The translations under genes were made by a program, and so were the position numbers. From positions 1 through 42,810 of the forward strand of contig BBRT01000165.1 in assembly GCA_001417715.1 (NCBI GenBank): a DNA stretch of 42,810 nt, written 5' to 3'. Each line of letters begins with the position of its first letter. Within the stretch, counting starts at the first letter, position 1. The notes beneath the pieces were generated by a model. The model saw nothing but the letters and a program-made list of their open reading frames with translations, was not told the DNA's origin and did no database searches. Positions 33,327 through 42,810 of this stretch are shown in pieces. This DNA is from Candidatus Symbiothrix dinenymphae. Its GTDB lineage: Bacteria > Bacteroidota > Bacteroidia > Bacteroidales > Azobacteroidaceae.

Positions 33327-36300
33327 ATGAAGAAAAAGTGCAAAAACAAAAAGTTCGCGAACTTTGCAAAGTTTGCAAAACCTTTGCTGCTAAGCAGCAT
33401 CCTCTTGGGGGGGGGGGGGGCAAAGAATTTGCGCTGAAGCAGCGCATGAGGCGCCTCAAGAGTCGCCACAGATTATTGAGGTGGCGATTCCCTCGTCAGG
33501 GACGAAGACCGTTACCGGTTTCGTGTACGACGAAGACGGAGTTGGAATCCCCGGTTCCACCATCACCATCAAAGGGAGCTCTCGTGGAGTAGTGACCGAC
33601 GTGGATGGTTCATTCAAAATAGACGTTTCGCCGACGGATGTTTTGGAAGTTTCTTTTTTGGGCTATGACGTCTACACCGTGACGGTGGGCGACAAGGCGA
33701 GTTTTGTGATTCCGCTCAAGCCCAAAGCGAATGAGTTGGACGAAGTGACTGTGGTCGCTTTCGGCAAGCAGAAGAAGAGCAGCGTGATTGCCTCCATTGA
33801 GACTATCAAAGCCTCCGACCTGCGGGTGCCTTCCTCCAACCTGACCACCGCTTTTGCAGGGAAGATTCCGGGAGTTATCTCCTACCAAACAACGGGTGAA
33901 CCGGGCAAGGACAATGCCAAGTTCTTTGTGCGCGGCGTTACTACTTTCGGCTACAAAACAGACCCGTTGATTCTTATTGACGGCTTTGAGGCGACCACCG
34001 ACGACCTTGCCCGCATGCAGCCCGACGACATTGAGAGTTTCTCTGTGTTGAAAGACGCTTCGGCAACCGTGTTATACGGTGCACGAGGTGCCAACGGTAT
34101 CATTCTGGTATCCACTAAGTCGGGACGTGAAGGTCCTGCAAAAATCAGCGCAAGGGTGGATGTCAATGTGACTACACCCACAAAACTGCCTGAACTGATG
34201 GACGGGGTGGCTTATATGCGTTTGTATAATCAAACACAGCTGTCCCGCCGTCCCGATGCGACACCGGTTTATAGCGAGCAGAAAATCTATTCTACCGCTC
34301 GGGGAGAAAATCCGATGATTTATCCCAATGTCAATTGGTACGATGCGCTGTTCAAACAGCAGACCACTAATACCAAAGCCAACCTGAACGTTTCAGGCGG
34401 TGGCACGGTGGCTACCTATTATGTTGCCGGAGGGTTTGAGAACGAAACAGGCTTGCTGAAAGTGGACGGGCGGAACAATTACAACAACAATATTGATATC
34501 AACCGGTTCCACGTGCGGAGTAATGTCATTTTCAAACTGAGTAAAACCACTACATTGGACACCCGTATTCAGGGACGTTTCGAAAAATATACCGGACCCT
34601 ACACACCGGCAGATGAAATCTTCAATATGGTGATGAATGCCAATCCGGTGGATTTTCCCGCTGTATATGAACCGGACGAAGCCAATCGCTATACAAAGCA
34701 CACTCTGTTTGGAAGTAGTACGAGGCTCAGTGCTACCCCGCAAACCAATCCTTATGCCGAAATGGTGAAGGGATATGACACTCGGGACGAAAGTACGCTC
34801 ACCACACAAGTAACACTGTTGCAGGATTTGGATATGCTGACCGAAGGATTAAAATTTCAGGCAAAAGTTTCTGCCAATACCTGGGGATGGTCTCAGAACC
34901 GTCGTACTCACATCCCGTTTTATTATACAGCCGATAGCTACAATCAGGTTACGGGTGAATACACCTTGCTGAATCTCAACCCTGCCGGCACCACCAACGG
35001 CGGGCAAGCTTTTCTTGGACCTATGGTAGGCGACCGCAAAGCCACTACCCATTACTATTACGAAGGACGGCTGAACTGGGACCGTCAATTCGGTAATCAT
35101 TCCGTAGGAGCAATGGCTGTGGGTATGGCTGAGGAATACCTGCTGACAGACGGTAAAGGAGGCACCATCTACCAAACGTTGCCCGAAAGGAATGCGGGGC
35201 TTTCCGGCAGGGTTACCTACGATTACGATACCCGTTACTTTGCCGAATTTGCATTCGGTTACAATGGTTCCGAAAAGTTCGAAGGAAGTAAGCAATTCGG
35301 TTTCTTCCCCTCCATAGGTGTCGGCTGGTTGGCTTCCAACGAGCAGTTTTGGGAGTCGATGAAAGAAGCCGTCAGTTTGTTGAAACTGAAATTTACATAC
35401 GGACAGGTGGGCAATGACGCCATCTCTTCACGTGACCAACGGTTCTTTTTTCTGTCGGATATAACCATGGGCGGCACTCCGACACCCGGCTATACATGGG
35501 GCTCAACGTTCGGCAATACCTACAACGGCTATACCATCAATCGTTATGCCAATCCCGACATCACCTGGGAGGTTTCCGAAAAATACAATCTTGGGTTAGA
35601 GTTAGGCTTTTTCAAAGACGGAGCCTTGAAATTGCAGATGGATGTATTCCGCGATTACAGGAGCAACATTTATATGGACAGAAATAATTTCCCCGTATCA
35701 GCAGGTCTGGAAGTCGCCAAATTGCAAGGCAATGTCGGCAAGTTGCAATCGCAGGGAATTGACGGCTCCATCGACTATCAGAAATTTTTCAACACCGATT
35801 TCTGGCTCACCGGACGGGCAAACATGACGTATGCCGTCAATGAATACCTTCAATTGGACGAACCAAATTATAAGGACAAATATTTGAGTCATGTAGGGAA
35901 TAGCTTCAGTCAGCTTTATGGATATGCCGCCGAAAGACTCTTTGTGGACGAAACGGAAAGAAACAATTCGCCCGACCAACAGTCCGTGGGAGGAGCAGGA
36001 GTTATCATGGCGGGCGACATCAAATATACTGACATTAACGGTGATGGAAAAGTAAATTCTAATGACATGATTCCCATGGGTTACCCAGATGTGCCGGAAA
36101 TACAATACGGTTTCGGACTGTCGGCGGGATACAAGAAATTTGATTTTTCCTTTTTCTTCCAAGGGAATGCAAGGGTTTCATTTTTCATTGACCCCAATGC
36201 TGTTTCACCGTTCTACGGTGGACGCAATGCGCTTTCCTTCATAGGGGAAAATGCATGGACGGAAACCAATCCCGATGTGCATGCTTTCTGGCCCCGCTTG

Positions 36301-36567
36301 TCAGTAGATTATGCGGTGCCCAATAATACGGTTGCGTCCACATGGTGGCTGCGCGACGGCTCGTTCCTTCGTCTGAAATCAGTAGAACTCGGCTACAACC
36401 TCCCGAAAATAGCAAAAATCGGGATGCAAGGTTGCCGGATATACTTCAGCTCCGAAAATCTGCTCACGTTCAGTTCATTCAAATTATGGGACCCTGAACT
36501 TCGCGGCAACGGACTTGGCTATCCGCTTAACAGGAGGTTCAACGTGGGATTGCAAGTATCATTTTAA
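33327..36567 (+). CDS. susC: SusC/RagA TonB-dependent transporter, off-frame at a G-run
   Basis: The ATG at 33327 begins a signal peptide (MKKKCKNKKF..., hydrophobic core PLLLSSILLG), then a run of 14 G. As sequenced the ATG frame hits a TGA at 33435-33437, while the transporter proper is open one frame away from 33421 (QRICAEAAHEAPQESPQIIE) to 36567. Removing one G (13, or 10 or 16) joins them into about 1079 residues. Domains in order: carboxypeptidase-regulatory-like (about 55-135: VTGFVYDEDGVGIPGSTITI), plug (about 140-260: NELDEVTVVAFGKQKKSS, SVLKDASATVLYGARGANGI) and a large barrel ending NVGLQVSF. It would import glycan fragments with SusD, encoded 19 bp downstream. A GTG at 33481 could only make a signal-less protein. 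Confidence 0.88.
33407..33420 (+). repeat. Run of 14 G in the susC signal-peptide region
   Basis: An uninterrupted G14. Runs this long are unstable in replication, so the downstream frame would change with run length. A miscount in sequencing is possible. Confidence 0.9.
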
Positions 36568-36586
36568 CAATTAAAAAATTAAAAAT

Positions 36587-38599
36587 ATGAAAAAGAATAT
36601 TTATAAAAAAATCATGGTTGCCGCGATGTTCGTCATGCCGGCGTGCTCGGATTATTTAGACATTGTTCCCGACAATACCCTGACGATGGAGGATATTTTC
36701 TCGGTAAAAAACGAAGCGTATAATGCATTGGCAAAGGTATATTATTATATGCCGAATGAAGTAATGGTTAATAATACCTCCATTTGGCTCGGAGACGAAT
36801 ACACGCCAAACACCAGTATCGTAAGCAGTCCTGACGATGTTTTATTCCTGCATGTAATGTTAGGAGCGAATAACGCCAGCACTCCCGTCATGGGTTATTG
36901 GGCAGGCTATTTGAGAGGTTGGGCGGGAAATCCAAACGGACAACCTTCCATGTACAAGGCAATTAACAGTGCTCATGTCTTTATCGCCAATATCGACAAA
37001 GTACATGATATGGACGAGGCGGGAAAAGCCGACTGGAAAGCACAAGCAAAATTCTTGCTTGCCTATTACCATTTCTTGTTGTTGCGACAAACGGGACCTA
37101 TTGTGCTGAAAGAACACGAAACAGCGTCAACCGCCATGGGTGAGGAACTTTTTCCGTACCGCGCTAACATAGAGGACTGTTTTGATTTTATCCTCCGTTA
37201 CATGAATGAGGCCATCCCCTATTTGGAGGAACGACGACCTGCTGCAGATTTGGGACAGATTGACCGCGTAGGTGCTGCCGCCATAAAGGCACAAGTGCTT
37301 GTTTACAGGGCAAGCCCGTTTTACAATGGCAATAGCGAATTTTACAGTGGTTTTCTCAATCACGAAAATGAACACTTTTTCCCGCAAACCTACGATAAAG
37401 AGAAATGGAAAGATGCCATTGATGCCATAGACGAGGCTATCGCCTTGGCTAAAAAAAACGGGAAGGATTTATTTAGCAGCACTAAACCGCCATATCCCCA
37501 CGACCAGGAAGATTTTGTAAAACAACCGGTCAGAATGCAGACATTATACGATTTAAGTATGCTCTTCCCTGAACCATGGAATCAGGAACTGCTTTGGGGA
37601 AGCGCGAAAGGTGTAAATCTAAATTGGGATTATGCACTGGCAAGTGGTACCCAGATTGAACTGCGTGGGGACCTCGACGCGGCCTACCCCGGCATTATCC
37701 CTCCCAGAAGCGAAGTCACCAATACGGGAGGAGCTTATCACTGGACAGCCGGAACTTATGCCATGTTGGAACGATTTTATACGAAAAACGGTCTCCCGAT
37801 AGACGAGGACCAAACCTTTAACCGGTCAACCATGTATAATGTGGTAACTACTCCGGCTGATGGAACCCCTGCGTATGAAGACTTTCGAGGTTATCTACAG
37901 CCGAGCGAGGAAACACTGGAAATGTATATGAACCGCGAACCGCGCTTCTATGCCGATATGGGCATCACCGGCGGATATTGGCGTTCGCATAATACTCGTA
38001 TCCCAACCATGTTCTATGCCGGCCAATTCGGAAGTACGAGACATGGCAGCAGAATTTTTTCCACAGGAATAGGAATTCAAAAATTAGTTCATCCCGAATC
38101 AACAGCAGGCAACTTCCAACGAATAGTCAGAACACCTTTCCCCATTATACGTTTGGCAGACCTGTATTTGATGCAGGCTGAGGCATTGAATGAGTATGGG
38201 GGTCCTACTCCTTCTCAAGAAGTGTATGACGCCATCAATCTCGTGCGCAGAAGAGCGGGCATACCGGATGTGGAAGCGTCATGGGGCAATCCGGCATGGG
38301 CCCGAACGCTGAACAAACATAGAACACAAGAGGGGATGCGCGAAATAATCCTACAGGAAAGAAGTATAGAACTGGCTTTCGAAGGACAGCATTTCTGGAC
38401 CATGCACCGCCACAAGAAAGCGCATACCGAATTTACGAAAGACGTAATGGGATGGAACTATCAAGGTCCTGATGCAGCGTCATTCTTCCAACTCACACCG
38501 AAACAGGCGCGCATATTTACCATGAGGGACTATATGTGGCCCATCCCTGTCAGTGAACTGAATATAAACTCAAATCTTATTCAAAATCCGGGATGGTAG
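36587..38599 (+). CDS. susD: SusD/RagB-family glycan-binding lipoprotein
   Basis: The protein has 670 residues. The lipobox VMPAC puts the acylated Cys at 20, followed by SDYLDIVPDN, the standard SusD opening. TPR-like helices (AQAKFLLAYYHFLLLRQTGP, KAQVLVYRASPFYNGNSEFY) and a C-terminal RagB region with PIIRLADLYLMQAEALNEYG, RRRAGIPDVE and LQERSIELAFEGQHFWTMHR are all present. It caps the SusC barrel at the cell surface and captures the glycan. It is intact and directly follows susC. Confidence 0.95.
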   Translation: MKKNIYKKIMVAAMFVMPACSDYLDIVPDNTLTMEDIFSVKNEAYNALAKVYYYMPNEVMVNNTSIWLGDEYTPNTSIVSSPDDVLFLHVMLGANNASTPVMGYWAGYLRGWAGNPNGQPSMYKAINSAHVFIANIDKVHDMDEAGKADWKAQAKFLLAYYHFLLLRQTGPIVLKEHETASTAMGEELFPYRANIEDCFDFILRYMNEAIPYLEERRPAADLGQIDRVGAAAIKAQVLVYRASPFYNGNSEFYSGFLNHENEHFFPQTYDKEKWKDAIDAIDEAIALAKKNGKDLFSSTKPPYPHDQEDFVKQPVRMQTLYDLSMLFPEPWNQELLWGSAKGVNLNWDYALASGTQIELRGDLDAAYPGIIPPRSEVTNTGGAYHWTAGTYAMLERFYTKNGLPIDEDQTFNRSTMYNVVTTPADGTPAYEDFRGYLQPSEETLEMYMNREPRFYADMGITGGYWRSHNTRIPTMFYAGQFGSTRHGSRIFSTGIGIQKLVHPESTAGNFQRIVRTPFPIIRLADLYLMQAEALNEYGGPTPSQEVYDAINLVRRRAGIPDVEASWGNPAWARTLNKHRTQEGMREIILQERSIELAFEGQHFWTMHRHKKAHTEFTKDVMGWNYQGPDAASFFQLTPKQARIFTMRDYMWPIPVSELNINSNLIQNPGW

Positions 38600-38601
38600 T
38601 C

Positions 38602-38706
38602 TGAACCACGATTTTTACAAGATTAAGAAGATTAACAAGATGATAGAGAATAATAGATATGAATTATCTTGGCAATCCTGAAAATCTTATTAAAATCAAG
38701 GTTCAA
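38602..38706. repeat. Imperfect inverted repeat between susD and the next gene
   Basis: TGAACCACGATTTTTACAAG at the left pairs imperfectly with AAATCAAGGTTCA at the right. It resembles the element at 5694-5842. It may fold in the polycistronic mRNA and lower expression of the genes behind it. Confidence 0.65.
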
Positions 38707-38740
38707 GACAAAAGATTAATAATTAAAAAAAATAAAAGAT

Positions 38741-40048
38741 ATGAAAAAGTTTAGAGAAATAGCAAAAACAGCCCTTTTGATGCTGTTTGTAGTAGCGGGT
38801 TTTTATGCCTGCAAAGAGTCGGACAGGCTCACTATCGGTTCGGACGATGGTGTTGCGCCCGGACCACCCACATTGGTTGATACGATGCTGCTCAACGGTG
38901 GTGTAAGGATATATTATACTATTCCTTCCGACGAAGACCTGCTGAGCATTGACGCCGAATATACCGCCGCCAACGGCGAGGTAAGACGCTTCTCGGTCTC
39001 TTATTACAAAGATTCGCTGGACGTTTTGGGGATGACCGGGGAAGAAACCGTCCGGCTGTATGCTATGGACAGGGCAGGGAATAAATCGACTGTCGTTCCG
39101 ATAATCATTAAACCGTTGGAGTCGGCTGTTTCACAGGTTTTTGATTCCCTTGACGTAAAAGCAGGGTTTGACGCATTGGCAGTGAGCTGGAAAAACCTGC
39201 AGCAACAACCGGTGAGTGTGTTTGCGAAAATCAACTATACGCAGCAAGGCGTCGCTCGCGAAGTAACCTCCGTGTTTACCTCTCGCAATTCTGTTGAACG
39301 ACAGTTCATCAACAACCTGACAGGCGTTAATACAGTTGATGTGACCGTATATGTGGAAGACAGATTTGGTAATGTGTCGGCATCGCGCAACAAACAGCTT
39401 CAACTGTATCAGGACGTATTGATTCCCAAGGACAATTGGACACTGCCTAATCCAAATGATACCCTTGGAGGTATTCCCATGGCGTACGGAGACCATCAAG
39501 AAGGTAAAAACCGGAACGTAATAGATGGTATTATTGACTTCGGCGATAATGTCAACTATATGCATACAGGCCATTGGCAGGGTCGTACAGGGAATGAAGC
39601 TGACGGAAATCTGTGGAACTTTATCATTGATTTGGGCGACACTTACGAACTGAGCCGTATCGTTACCCATCAGGGGCATCGTGTTGGCAACACCAACGAT
39701 CCCAACCTGCAAAGGGGTGACTATTACCAAGGCTACAACGTAGCCATTTACAATATGTATGTGTGGGTTGGTGCCGGAGACCCGCGGCAGGAGCCATGGA
39801 AATACGATGAGTCTAAATGGGAATTTGTTTCACGACACAGAATTGATACTCCTACAGGAGTAACCACTGCTCAACTCGTTAAATTGGGACATGCAGGAGA
39901 TGAAGCGATTCTGCATCCTGATAACCCTCGCTTCGCATCACCAACCCGCTGGTTCAGGTACGAGGCACTCAACAGTTTCTCGGGCAATTATACCGACCCT
40001 TATGGGTCCTTTCTTTCGGAAATAACCCTGTATGGTAAAAAGAAGTGA
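38741..40048 (+). CDS. DUF4959/DUF5000 surface lipoprotein of the sus locus
   Basis: The protein has 435 residues. The lipobox GFYAC gives Cys at 24. Two Ig/fibronectin-like modules follow (about 40-220: the DUF4959 and DUF5126 type, with YTAANGEVRRFSVSYYKDSL and RLYAMDRAGNKS). A discoidin-like C-terminal DUF5000 domain (about 245-435) contains NVIDGIIDFGDN, LWNFIIDLGDTYELSRIV and ITLYGKK. Such proteins accompany SusC/SusD and probably bind the glycan at the surface. Confidence 0.85.
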   Translation: MKKFREIAKTALLMLFVVAGFYACKESDRLTIGSDDGVAPGPPTLVDTMLLNGGVRIYYTIPSDEDLLSIDAEYTAANGEVRRFSVSYYKDSLDVLGMTGEETVRLYAMDRAGNKSTVVPIIIKPLESAVSQVFDSLDVKAGFDALAVSWKNLQQQPVSVFAKINYTQQGVAREVTSVFTSRNSVERQFINNLTGVNTVDVTVYVEDRFGNVSASRNKQLQLYQDVLIPKDNWTLPNPNDTLGGIPMAYGDHQEGKNRNVIDGIIDFGDNVNYMHTGHWQGRTGNEADGNLWNFIIDLGDTYELSRIVTHQGHRVGNTNDPNLQRGDYYQGYNVAIYNMYVWVGAGDPRQEPWKYDESKWEFVSRHRIDTPTGVTTAQLVKLGHAGDEAILHPDNPRFASPTRWFRYEALNSFSGNYTDPYGSFLSEITLYGKKK

Positions 40049-40079
40049 TTAAGTAATGTAAAACAATAATTAAAAATAA

Positions 40080-40796
40080 ATGAAAATGAAACGAATAGCA
40101 TTTTTTGTTTTGGGAGCCATATTATCAGGCTCGTGTAACGATGATATGGGCGACTCTGTTAAAAATTTCGTCACAGATGAAACCGTATATCCGGCAAAAT
40201 TCGATAAGGCGGTCGCATATACCGGTTACGAGAATGTAGAAATAGACTTGTTGAACGCGGGACGCATTCCGTCGAGCGAAATACATCTGGCTAAAGCCAA
40301 AAAAACACTTGTTGTATATGGCGATACAGAATTGGTGATTGACAGCGTCTGCTCGTGGGTAAAAATCACCGGTCTCACGCAACGCACCACCTACAAGTTC
40401 ATTGTTTACACCATGGATGAGAAAGGTAACAAGTCAGTGCCGGAGGAAGTGTTTCGGGCACCTTTTACCGCCGCCGACAAGGAACTTTTAGCTATTCCTG
40501 TTCCGGCAATAAACCGTATTACACCGACACAGGCAACGGTAGAATGGAGGCAGGATATAACTTCCGTTTCCCTGAAGTATCTCGGAAAATTGGTTTATTC
40601 CTATACGGATAAAGACGGTATGCCGAGAGAAGTTACTCTTGACGATACTCCGGCACAGCCCTCATTCACAGTAGAGAATTTTCCGGTAGCCGGCGATACT
40701 CTACACATGCAGTACCGCGTGATACCGAAAGTAAGCAATGTGCAAATCATAGACACAATATGGTTAGAGCGAGCATTGGTTATTCCCGCATTGTAA
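40080..40796 (+). CDS. DUF4998 lipoprotein of the sus locus
   Basis: The protein has 238 residues. The lipobox LSGSC gives Cys at 19, and YPAKFDKAVAYTGYENVEID matches the start of DUF4998. Two beta-sandwich-like halves follow (WVKITGLTQRTTYKFIVYTM; ATVEWRQDITSVSLKYLGKL). It sits 31 bp after the DUF5000 gene in the same operon and is presumably another surface glycan-binding partner. Confidence 0.82.
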   Translation: MKMKRIAFFVLGAILSGSCNDDMGDSVKNFVTDETVYPAKFDKAVAYTGYENVEIDLLNAGRIPSSEIHLAKAKKTLVVYGDTELVIDSVCSWVKITGLTQRTTYKFIVYTMDEKGNKSVPEEVFRAPFTAADKELLAIPVPAINRITPTQATVEWRQDITSVSLKYLGKLVYSYTDKDGMPREVTLDDTPAQPSFTVENFPVAGDTLHMQYRVIPKVSNVQIIDTIWLERALVIPAL

Positions 40797-40820
40797 ATGT
40801 ATGAGGCGCACGATAATGTT

Positions 40821-40844
40821 AGGGGCGCACCTGTATGTGCCCCT
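40821..40844. repeat. Short hairpin after the sus operon
   Basis: AGGGGCGCAC / ATGTGCCCCT forms a near-perfect stem with one mismatch. It could end the sus operon mRNA, although no T-run follows. Confidence 0.6.
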
Positions 40845-40866
40845 AATTATTGTTGAATATATTTTG

Positions 40867-40874
40867 TACCTTTG
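40867..40874 (+). promoter_or_regulatory. -7 box of the AAA-ATPase gene
   Basis: TACCTTTG, 25 bp before the ATG; the gene thus has its own promoter. Confidence 0.6.
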
Positions 40875-40899
40875 CGGATATTTTTAATAATGAGAAGTC

Positions 40900-42585
40900 A
40901 TGAAGAAGTTACCAATTGGTATTCAGTCGTTTGAAGATTTGCGAAGCAATGAATATCTTTATGTTGATAAGACAGAAGATATTTACAGGCTCGTTACGTC
41001 ATCAAAGATAGTTTTTCTTTCGCGTCCGCGCCGCTTTGGGAAGTCGTTGCTCGTTAGCACGCTGGGAGAACTGTACAACGGTAAAAAATTGTTGTTTGAA
41101 GGTCTCTACATTTACGACAAATGGGATTGGACCCGGTGCTATCCTGTTATTAGGATAGATTGGGCAGGTATCAAGCATAATAGTAAAGAAGAGATGGAAG
41201 CAGATATGTCAGATTATCTGCAGTCAATAGCTACTGTCAACGACATAATACTTACCCGTCGGTTTGCCTCCGGTCGGTTTGCCGAATTGATAGAGTTATT
41301 GCACCGCAAAGACGGCAATAAAGTGGTCGTACTTATTGACGAGTACGACAAACCTATACTGGATGCGATAGGCAAGCCGGAAGCAGCAGATATTCGTGCG
41401 TTTCTTCAGGAATTTTACGTGATATTGAAAAGTGCCGACGACCACCTGAAATTTGTTTTTATGACAGGCGTAACAAAAGTGGCCAAAGTATCAATATTTT
41501 CAGCATTGAACAGCCTCAAAGATATCTCATTAAGTGAGCAATTTCCTTCTATTTGCGGTTATACCCAAGAAGAATTGGAACGTGATTTTTCGGAATATAT
41601 AGACAATACCGCAGTCCACGTGAATATGACAAGGGAGGATTTGCTGGCAAAAATTCGTCAATGGTACGATGGTTACACATGGGATGGCAAAACATCGGTT
41701 TACAATCCGTTTTCTACCCTGCCGTTTTTTGACAACAAAGAGTTTTCCGATTACTGGTTTGCAACGGGTACGCCCACTTTTGTGATTAATCGGCTCAAAA
41801 AACACGGTCTTGCCAAAACGGTATTAGAGCCTGTTATTGCTGATTCATCGGCTTTCGACAGTTACGATCCGGATGCGCTTGATGATGTGCCTTTATTATT
41901 TCAGGCAGGCTATCTGACTGTCAAAAAGAAAGAAATGATTAATGGAGAGCCTGAATACACGCTTGGAGTTCCCAATCAGGAAGTGAGAGTGTCGTTGATG
42001 AAGCATCTGTTAGGTGCATATACCCAATACCCTGTGGACCAATTGGGAGTACTTGGAAAAGCGATGTTGCAACAAATCCTTGCTTTCGATGCGGAGGGCT
42101 TTACAAAGAATATGCGTATCATGCTTGCCGGTGTTTCCTACACTTTGCAGCCGGAAGACACTCTGAGCGAAGACGCCAATGAAGCCCGTTATCACATCAT
42201 CTTTCAAATGTGGATGACCATGCTGGGTTTCAATATTCAAAGCGAAAGGATGACCAACCGGGGGCGTATGGATGCAGTTTTGCTGCAACCCGGACTGGCG
42301 ATAGTGGTAGAACTGAAATATCATGCCAAAACGAAATTGAAAACTTTGCTCAAGCAAGCAATAGCACAAATTTATGATAAACGGTATTACGAGCAATGCA
42401 AAACCGGAACATGCTGTTGCGTGGAAATTTCTGATGGACAAAAAGCATTTTTACGCGCCATTTGGTCCCACATTTGCAGAACAGTCGCATCCGCAATTCA
42501 CGATTTCCTACAAAGGTCACGAATGTCAGTGGAATGGTCCCACGTGGCCGATGAGCACCTCAATGACGCTCCTCGGTCTGGCTAA
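40900..42585 (+). CDS. AAA-ATPase-like / PD-(D/E)XK nuclease protein, 3' end frameshifted
   Basis: The frame gives 561 residues. The N-terminal AAA-ATPase-like domain (PF09820 type) has a P-loop variant RPRRFGKSLL near 46 and a Walker B VVLIDEYDKP. The C-terminal PDDEXK_9 nuclease-like domain has MDAVLLQPGLAIVVELKYHA and AIAQIYDKRYYEQ. These proteins are often multicopy in Bacteroidota; their function is unknown. After YYEQC the frame goes off. Adding one A to the run at 42400-42403 restores KNRNMLLRGNF and a stop at 42432-42434, a normal-looking end. Without it, translation runs out of frame through a glycoside hydrolase remnant to 42585, adding about 60 unrelated residues. Confidence 0.85.
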   Translation: MKKLPIGIQSFEDLRSNEYLYVDKTEDIYRLVTSSKIVFLSRPRRFGKSLLVSTLGELYNGKKLLFEGLYIYDKWDWTRCYPVIRIDWAGIKHNSKEEMEADMSDYLQSIATVNDIILTRRFASGRFAELIELLHRKDGNKVVVLIDEYDKPILDAIGKPEAADIRAFLQEFYVILKSADDHLKFVFMTGVTKVAKVSIFSALNSLKDISLSEQFPSICGYTQEELERDFSEYIDNTAVHVNMTREDLLAKIRQWYDGYTWDGKTSVYNPFSTLPFFDNKEFSDYWFATGTPTFVINRLKKHGLAKTVLEPVIADSSAFDSYDPDALDDVPLLFQAGYLTVKKKEMINGEPEYTLGVPNQEVRVSLMKHLLGAYTQYPVDQLGVLGKAMLQQILAFDAEGFTKNMRIMLAGVSYTLQPEDTLSEDANEARYHIIFQMWMTMLGFNIQSERMTNRGRMDAVLLQPGLAIVVELKYHAKTKLKTLLKQAIAQIYDKRYYEQCKTGTCCCVEISDGQKAFLRAIWSHICRTVASAIHDFLQRSRMSVEWSHVADEHLNDAPRSG

Positions 42586-42810
42586 TTTATTGCAAACGGA
42601 GCAGCAAAAGGTCATCACGAAGAAAGATTATCTCGACCTTCTGAAAGTGTATGCCCATTCTCATCACCTCAAAAAGGACGATGGGACGGTTGTGCCGTGG
42701 ATAGATGAAAACCTGAATCCGTTCACCGGCGACTGGATTTCCCGCACAAGGCTCAAAACGTGGAAAAACGGTACATGGTCGCAAGAAGCAGGAGGCGTGG
42801 AACGCGGCAA
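42434..42810 (+). pseudogene. 3' part of a glycoside hydrolase, 5' half missing
   Basis: In another frame from 42434 the sequence reads MDKKHFYAPFGPTFAEQSHP, then GHECQWNGPTWPMSTSMTLL, VVPWIDENLNPFTGDW and on past the window end (SQEAGGVERGK). The CxWNGxxWPxxTS signature belongs to MGH1-like (alpha/alpha)6-barrel glycosidases related to GH63. Nothing matching the first part of such an enzyme lies upstream; the AAA-ATPase gene abuts it directly. It was probably the enzyme of this sus locus. Confidence 0.78.

Noticed and set aside
33481..36567. susC starting at the GTG at 33481
   Set aside because: This start has no signal peptide and no leader; an in-frame stretch upstream (from 33421) and the signal peptide at 33327 show that the true gene begins earlier.
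40900..42585. Fusion of the AAA-ATPase with a new C-terminal domain
   Set aside because: The last 60 or so residues are the glycosidase remnant read in the wrong frame, so this is not a functional fusion.

Overview
The window looks like chromosomal DNA of a Bacteroidota bacterium, most likely order Bacteroidales. The evidence is a SusC/SusD pair with its accessory lipoproteins, a DUF4249 lipoprotein next to a TonB-dependent receptor, a PorE-like protein and C-terminal sorting domains of the type IX secretion system (T9SS), and many promoters of the form TTTG (or ATTG)-N19-TAnnTTTG close to start codons. Species cannot be told from the sequence alone. The genome is rich in dispersed palindromic repeats and carries transposon debris, which suggests a repeat-laden genome undergoing decay or remodelling.

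Layout. 1-8.9 kb (minus strand): an IS end lies inside an OmpA-type gene, followed by a T9SS cargo protein, porE, a remnant of another T9SS sorting domain, and a DUF4249 lipoprotein/TonB receptor operon. 9.0-9.9 kb: a large nested-palindrome element and a YoeB-like toxin-antitoxin pair whose toxin C-terminus looks broken. 9.9-13.7 kb: a DUF3843 protein and arginine decarboxylase (speA), the latter bracketed by a 51-bp repeat. 14-16.3 kb: a complete IS1634-type element abutting a truncated second transposase. 16.3-16.9 kb: a strong promoter with a terminator right behind it, tRNA-Val, and paired palindromic repeats. 16.9-26.1 kb: housekeeping genes (typA, an AlbA_2 regulator, an outer-membrane beta-barrel receptor, sufS, aroA, nadA). 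26.1-26.85 kb: a hicAB module bracketed by 51-bp direct repeats that carry promoters; its HicB seems to have lost the helix-turn-helix. 26.9-30.8 kb: a lipoprotein plus a DUF5723 outer-membrane protein. 30.9-33.1 kb: pabA/trpG and a Tat-exported Gfo/Idh/MocA oxidoreductase. 33.3-42.8 kb: a polysaccharide utilisation locus (susC, susD, DUF4959/DUF5000 and DUF4998 lipoproteins), then an AAA-ATPase/PD-(D/E)XK gene that appears to have replaced the 5' half of a glycoside hydrolase gene.

How the genes work together. The susC-susD-lipoprotein run would bind and import a glycan. Its susC carries a run of 14 G inside the signal-peptide region and is out of frame as sequenced, which would fit slipped-strand on/off switching of the whole uptake system, or a sequencing error in the run. 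PorE belongs to the secretion machine that would export the neighbouring sorting-domain protein. The most distinctive pattern is palindromic repeats sitting in frame inside protein-coding genes (aroA, the DUF4249 signal peptide, and the T9SS sorting domain), alongside many copies between genes.
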